This document shows positions 33,977 to 36,340 of a DNA stretch of 36,340 nt, piece by piece (within the stretch, counting starts at the first letter, position 1; each line of letters opens with the position of its first letter). The stretch is from an uncultured Bacteroidota bacterium (lineage in GTDB: Bacteria > Bacteroidota > Bacteroidia > Bacteroidales > FEN-979). The notes beneath the pieces were generated by a model. It had not been told where the DNA came from and searched no databases. It worked only from the letters and a program-made list of their open reading frames with translations. The position numbers were made by a program, and so were the translations under genes. Location of the stretch: assembly GCA_937900965.1 (NCBI GenBank), contig CALCGJ010000143.1:1-36340 (forward strand). Direction: 5' to 3'.

Positions 33977-34027
33977 CACCAACTCACCAGTTCACCAGTT
34001 CACCAACTCATCATTTCACCATCTCAC
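33977..34027. repeat. 8-bp tandem repeat CACCANNT, six copies
   Basis: The units read CACCAACT, CACCAGTT, CACCAGTT, CACCAACT, CATCATTT and CACCATCT, with a partial CAC. A fixed CACCA is followed by two changing bases and T. It ends at the terminator hairpin. Confidence 0.85.
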
Positions 34028-34028
34028 G

Positions 34029-34061
34029 AAAAAACCCGAAAGAATTTCTTTCGGGTTTTTT
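34029..34061. terminator. Bidirectional terminator between mreD and tRNA-Cys
   Basis: A perfectly symmetric inverted repeat: AAAAAA-CCCGAAAGAA, one centre T, TTCTTTCGGG-TTTTTT. It has a T run on either strand, so it can end both the mreBCD transcript and the tRNA-Cys/folB-side transcript. Confidence 0.93.
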
Positions 34062-34062
34062 G

Positions 34063-34133
34063 AGGTCTCGAGCGGATTCGAACCGCTGTATACGGTTTTG
34101 CAGACCGCCGCCTAGCCGCTCGGCCACGAGACC
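34063..34133 (-). tRNA. tRNA-Cys (anticodon GCA)
   Basis: The 71-base minus-strand gene folds with acceptor GGTCTCG / CGAGACC, D arm GCC...GGC, anticodon arm GCGGT-CTGCAAA-ACCGT (anticodon GCA) and T arm AGCGG-TTCGAAT-CCGCT. The discriminator base is U, a cysteine identity element. CCA is not encoded. It follows folB on the same strand by 26 bases and is followed at once by the terminator. Confidence 0.96.
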
Positions 34134-34159
34134 ATTTGCGGCCACAAAAATACAAAAAA

Positions 34160-34510
34160 TCATAGAGTCAACACACAGGAAACCTGTTTTACTTTCCCTC
34201 CAATGGGTGGATTGACTTTGGAAATCCTAACCTCAAGCGAGGTGATCCCGGGGAAAGTGCCTTTTATTGAATCCAGGATTCTCCGGCCCACATGTTCGAT
34301 CAGCTGAGACTTTTGTTCCATCTCATGCCGAACCAGCCCATAAACAGTCTGGTAGTTGATTGTATCTTCCAGGTGGTCGGTAACTTCTGGTTTGGTGGTA
34401 TCTACCTCCAGCTCAACCTCCACCACAAACCTTGTTCCTATGATCTGTTCTTCATGAAAGCAACCATGATAAGCAAAGAACTCCATCCCTTCCAGCAAGA
34501 TTTTTCCCAT
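34160..34510 (-). CDS. folB: Dihydroneopterin aldolase
   Basis: FolB cleaves dihydroneopterin to 6-hydroxymethyl-dihydropterin in folate synthesis. The 116-residue protein has ILLEGMEFFAYHGCFHEEQ with the catalytic-site glutamate, GTRFVVEVELEVD, DTINYQTVYGLV, LIEHVGRRILD and the lysine in VRISKVNPPIGG. It is divergent from glnS with a 106-base gap. The order glnS / folB / tRNA-Cys looks like a housekeeping block. Co-transcription of tRNA-Cys with folB is possible. Confidence 0.93.
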   Translation of the reverse strand: MGKILLEGMEFFAYHGCFHEEQIIGTRFVVEVELEVDTTKPEVTDHLEDTINYQTVYGLVRHEMEQKSQLIEHVGRRILDSIKGTFPGITSLEVRISKVNPPIGGKVKQVSCVLTL

Positions 34511-34579
34511 GTTCCTTTTTTTGAACTTTCGAAATTAGGTAATTCCCGCGAAACTGACCTTCAGTTGCTTAAAATTCTG

Positions 34580-34587
34580 TAAGTTTG
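34580..34587 (+). promoter_or_regulatory. -7 element for glnS
   Basis: TAAGTTTG matches TAnnTTTG. The predicted start near 34591 gives a leader of about 26 bases. No clear -33 TTTG is seen at the usual spacing. Confidence 0.5.
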
Positions 34588-34616
34588 CCGGCTAAATTAA
34601 TTTTAAGAAGTTGGTT

Positions 34617-36314
34617 ATGAACGAGTCGAAAGATAATCAGAATGAGAAGCCTGCAAGATCGCTCAATTTCATAGAAGAGATCGTTGAGAAGGATATTCGT
34701 GAGGGTAAGAATGATGGCCGTGTCCACACCCGGTTTCCTCCTGAACCTAACGGATATCTCCATATTGGACATGCCAAATCGATTTGTTTGAACTTCGGGT
34801 TAGCCGCTAAGTATCATGGCCTGTGTAACCTTCGTTTTGATGATACCAATCCGGTGAAAGAAGAGGTAGAGTATGTGGATTCAATTATGGAAGATGTTCG
34901 TTGGCTCGGATTTGACTGGGGCGACCGTCTCTTTTATGCTTCCGATTACTTTGAACAACTATACGGATATGCTGTCATCCTGGTTGAAAAGGGAAAGGCT
35001 TACGTATGTGACATGCCTGCCGGGGAGATCAGCGCTACGAGGGGCTCCCCTACCCGTCCGGGAAAGGAGAGCCCGTTCCGGAACCGGACAGTGAAAGAAA
35101 ACCTGGATCTGTTTTCCAGGATGCGTGCCGGTGAATACCCGGACGGATCCCGGGTTTTGCGTGCCAAAATTGATATGACTTCCCCAAATATGCACCTGCG
35201 GGATCCAATCATTTACCGGATCCTCCACACCCCCCATCACCGAACCGGGGACACCTGGTGTATCTATCCTATGTATGACTTTGCGCACGGAGAGTCGGAC
35301 TCTATCGAACAGATTACCCACTCAATCTGTACCTTGGAATTTGAGGTCCATCGCCCGCTTTACGACTGGTTGATCAGGGAGATTGGAATTTATGCACCAA
35401 GGCAGATTGAATTTGCCCGCCTGAACCTCAGCTATACGATCATGAGCAAAAGGAAACTGCTGGAGCTGGTAAAGGAAAACTATGTAAAGGGTTGGGATGA
35501 TCCACGAATGCCGACTATTTCAGGATTACGCCGCCGTGGTTTTACGCCGGAATCAATCCGCAACTTTGCAGAAATTATCGGTGTTGCCAAACGCGATAAC
35601 GTGATCGATGTCAGCCTGCTGGAGTTTTGCATCCGTGAAGATCTGAATAAAAAAGCTAACCGGGTGATGGGCGTGCTCAATCCGGTAAAGATCATCATCG
35701 ATAATTATCCGGAAGATCTGGTTGAGGAGATGGAGGCAATGATGAATCCCGAAAACCCGGAAGGAAGAACAAGGAAAGTCCCGTTTTCAAAGGAACTTTA
35801 CATTGAGCGTGACGACTTCATGGAAGATCCGCCCAAGAAATTTTTCCGATTGGCTCCGGGACGAGAGGTCAGGCTGCGCGCAGCCTATATAATCAAATGC
35901 GAAAGCGTTGAAAAAGATCCGGTTACACAGGAAATCACGGCAATACACTGTACCTATGATCCCAATACAAAGAGTGGTGGACCAGACAGCAACCGGAAAG
36001 TTAAAGGTACACTTCATTGGGTTTCGGCTGCTCATGCCATTGAAGTTGAAGTCAGGTTGTATGACAGGCTTTTTACAATTCCTGAACCGGATGATGCAGA
36101 AGAGGGAAAAAGCTTCATAGATTACCTGAATCCCGATTCGCTGAAGGTGGTTAATGGATATCTGGAACCGTCGGTTAAAGATTCAAAGGCTGGAGATAAT
36201 TACCAGTTTGAAAGGTTAGGCTACTTTGTAGTGGATAGCGATAGCCGAACCGGTACACTGGTTTTTAACCGGGTAGTACCACTACGCGACTCCTGGGCAA
36301 AGACAGGGATCTAA
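34617..36314 (+). CDS. glnS: Glutaminyl-tRNA synthetase
   Basis: The class I synthetase has 565 residues. HIGH is at 49-52 in [19 protein letters not shown], with [64 protein letters not shown] (the MSKxK loop) and [17 protein letters not shown]. The C-terminal anticodon-binding beta barrels follow. GHAKS and the GlnRS-type DPRMPTI separate it from glutamyl-tRNA synthetase. I use the ATG at 34617 rather than a TTG two codons earlier. Having GlnRS implies direct Gln-tRNA charging. The gene is complete, and only 26 bases follow it in the window. Confidence 0.97.
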   Translation: MNESKDNQNEKPARSLNFIEEIVEKDIREGKNDGRVHTRFPPEPNGYLHIGHAKSICLNFGLAAKYHGLCNLRFDDTNPVKEEVEYVDSIMEDVRWLGFDWGDRLFYASDYFEQLYGYAVILVEKGKAYVCDMPAGEISATRGSPTRPGKESPFRNRTVKENLDLFSRMRAGEYPDGSRVLRAKIDMTSPNMHLRDPIIYRILHTPHHRTGDTWCIYPMYDFAHGESDSIEQITHSICTLEFEVHRPLYDWLIREIGIYAPRQIEFARLNLSYTIMSKRKLLELVKENYVKGWDDPRMPTISGLRRRGFTPESIRNFAEIIGVAKRDNVIDVSLLEFCIREDLNKKANRVMGVLNPVKIIIDNYPEDLVEEMEAMMNPENPEGRTRKVPFSKELYIERDDFMEDPPKKFFRLAPGREVRLRAAYIIKCESVEKDPVTQEITAIHCTYDPNTKSGGPDSNRKVKGTLHWVSAAHAIEVEVRLYDRLFTIPEPDDAEEGKSFIDYLNPDSLKVVNGYLEPSVKDSKAGDNYQFERLGYFVVDSDSRTGTLVFNRVVPLRDSWAKTGI

Positions 36315-36340
36315 AAATAACTTGTGTAGTGTTTCCCACT

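Noticed and set aside
33876-34215. Short plus-strand open frames across the repeat block and tRNA-Cys
   Set aside because: They are translations of tandem repeats and of the antisense of tRNA-Cys, with no protein-like composition.

Overview
The window looks like a chromosomal segment of a free-living Bacteroidota (Bacteroidales/Marinilabiliales-like) bacterium. The reasons are a secreted protein ending in a type IX secretion (Por) sorting domain, repeated -7 elements of the Bacteroidota form TAnnTTTG, near absence of Shine-Dalgarno sequences with very short leaders, and family types common in this phylum (DUF3857/transglutaminase proteins, YwqK-type MORN proteins, a trhP-like U32 protein, Acr3 with ArsM). 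Most content is ordinary chromosomal and metabolic. No phage, IS element, CRISPR array or integrase was seen.

Layout. 1-2300: the 3' end of an S9 peptidase, an array of 7-bp repeats, then a minus-strand pair (AdhE-type CoA-acylating aldehyde dehydrogenase and a STAS protein). 2315-6530: plus-strand U32 protein, PHP phosphatase and dnaG. 6531-14451: a minus-strand run nadA, MORN protein, rluB-like, PAS response regulator and two DUF3857 proteins, with three consecutive 4-bp ATGA overlaps. 14452-14881: an AT-rich divergent spacer with palindromes and a minus-strand promoter/terminator pair. 14882-20712: rpiB, lutB, a convergent fructosamine-kinase-like gene and the large T9SS Asp-box protein. 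20747-22013: terminator, thpR, tRNA-Ala(GGC), a palindromic element and a CYTH protein. 22057-25280: an arsenic operon (operator/promoter, arsR, arsC, arsM, acr3) with a methylmalonyl-CoA epimerase gene overlapping its end. 25362-29821: udk, a YyaL-like thioredoxin-domain protein, a ferritin-like protein and an ABC permease. 29947-33860: purH and mreBCD. 33866-36314: composite short repeats, a bidirectional terminator, tRNA-Cys, folB and glnS.

How the genes work together. The ars genes form a full arsenic response: repressor, arsenate reductase, arsenite methyltransferase and arsenite exporter. The -7 element lies exactly in the spacer of an inverted repeat, as expected for autorepression. 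mreBCD encode the rod-shape scaffold, but mrdA and rodA do not follow. The two DUF3857 proteins form an active/inactive transglutaminase-fold pair encoded with a response regulator.

The most notable non-coding signals are small palindromes and short-period arrays. One palindromic element is inserted in frame inside the PHP phosphatase gene and is translated. A related copy follows tRNA-Ala and supplies the stop codon of the CYTH gene. A family of about 28-31-nt palindromes with fixed ends and changing cores lies around the ars genes, one of them supplying the arsM stop codon. Degenerate 7-8-bp arrays occupy two tail-to-tail gene junctions about 33 kb apart.
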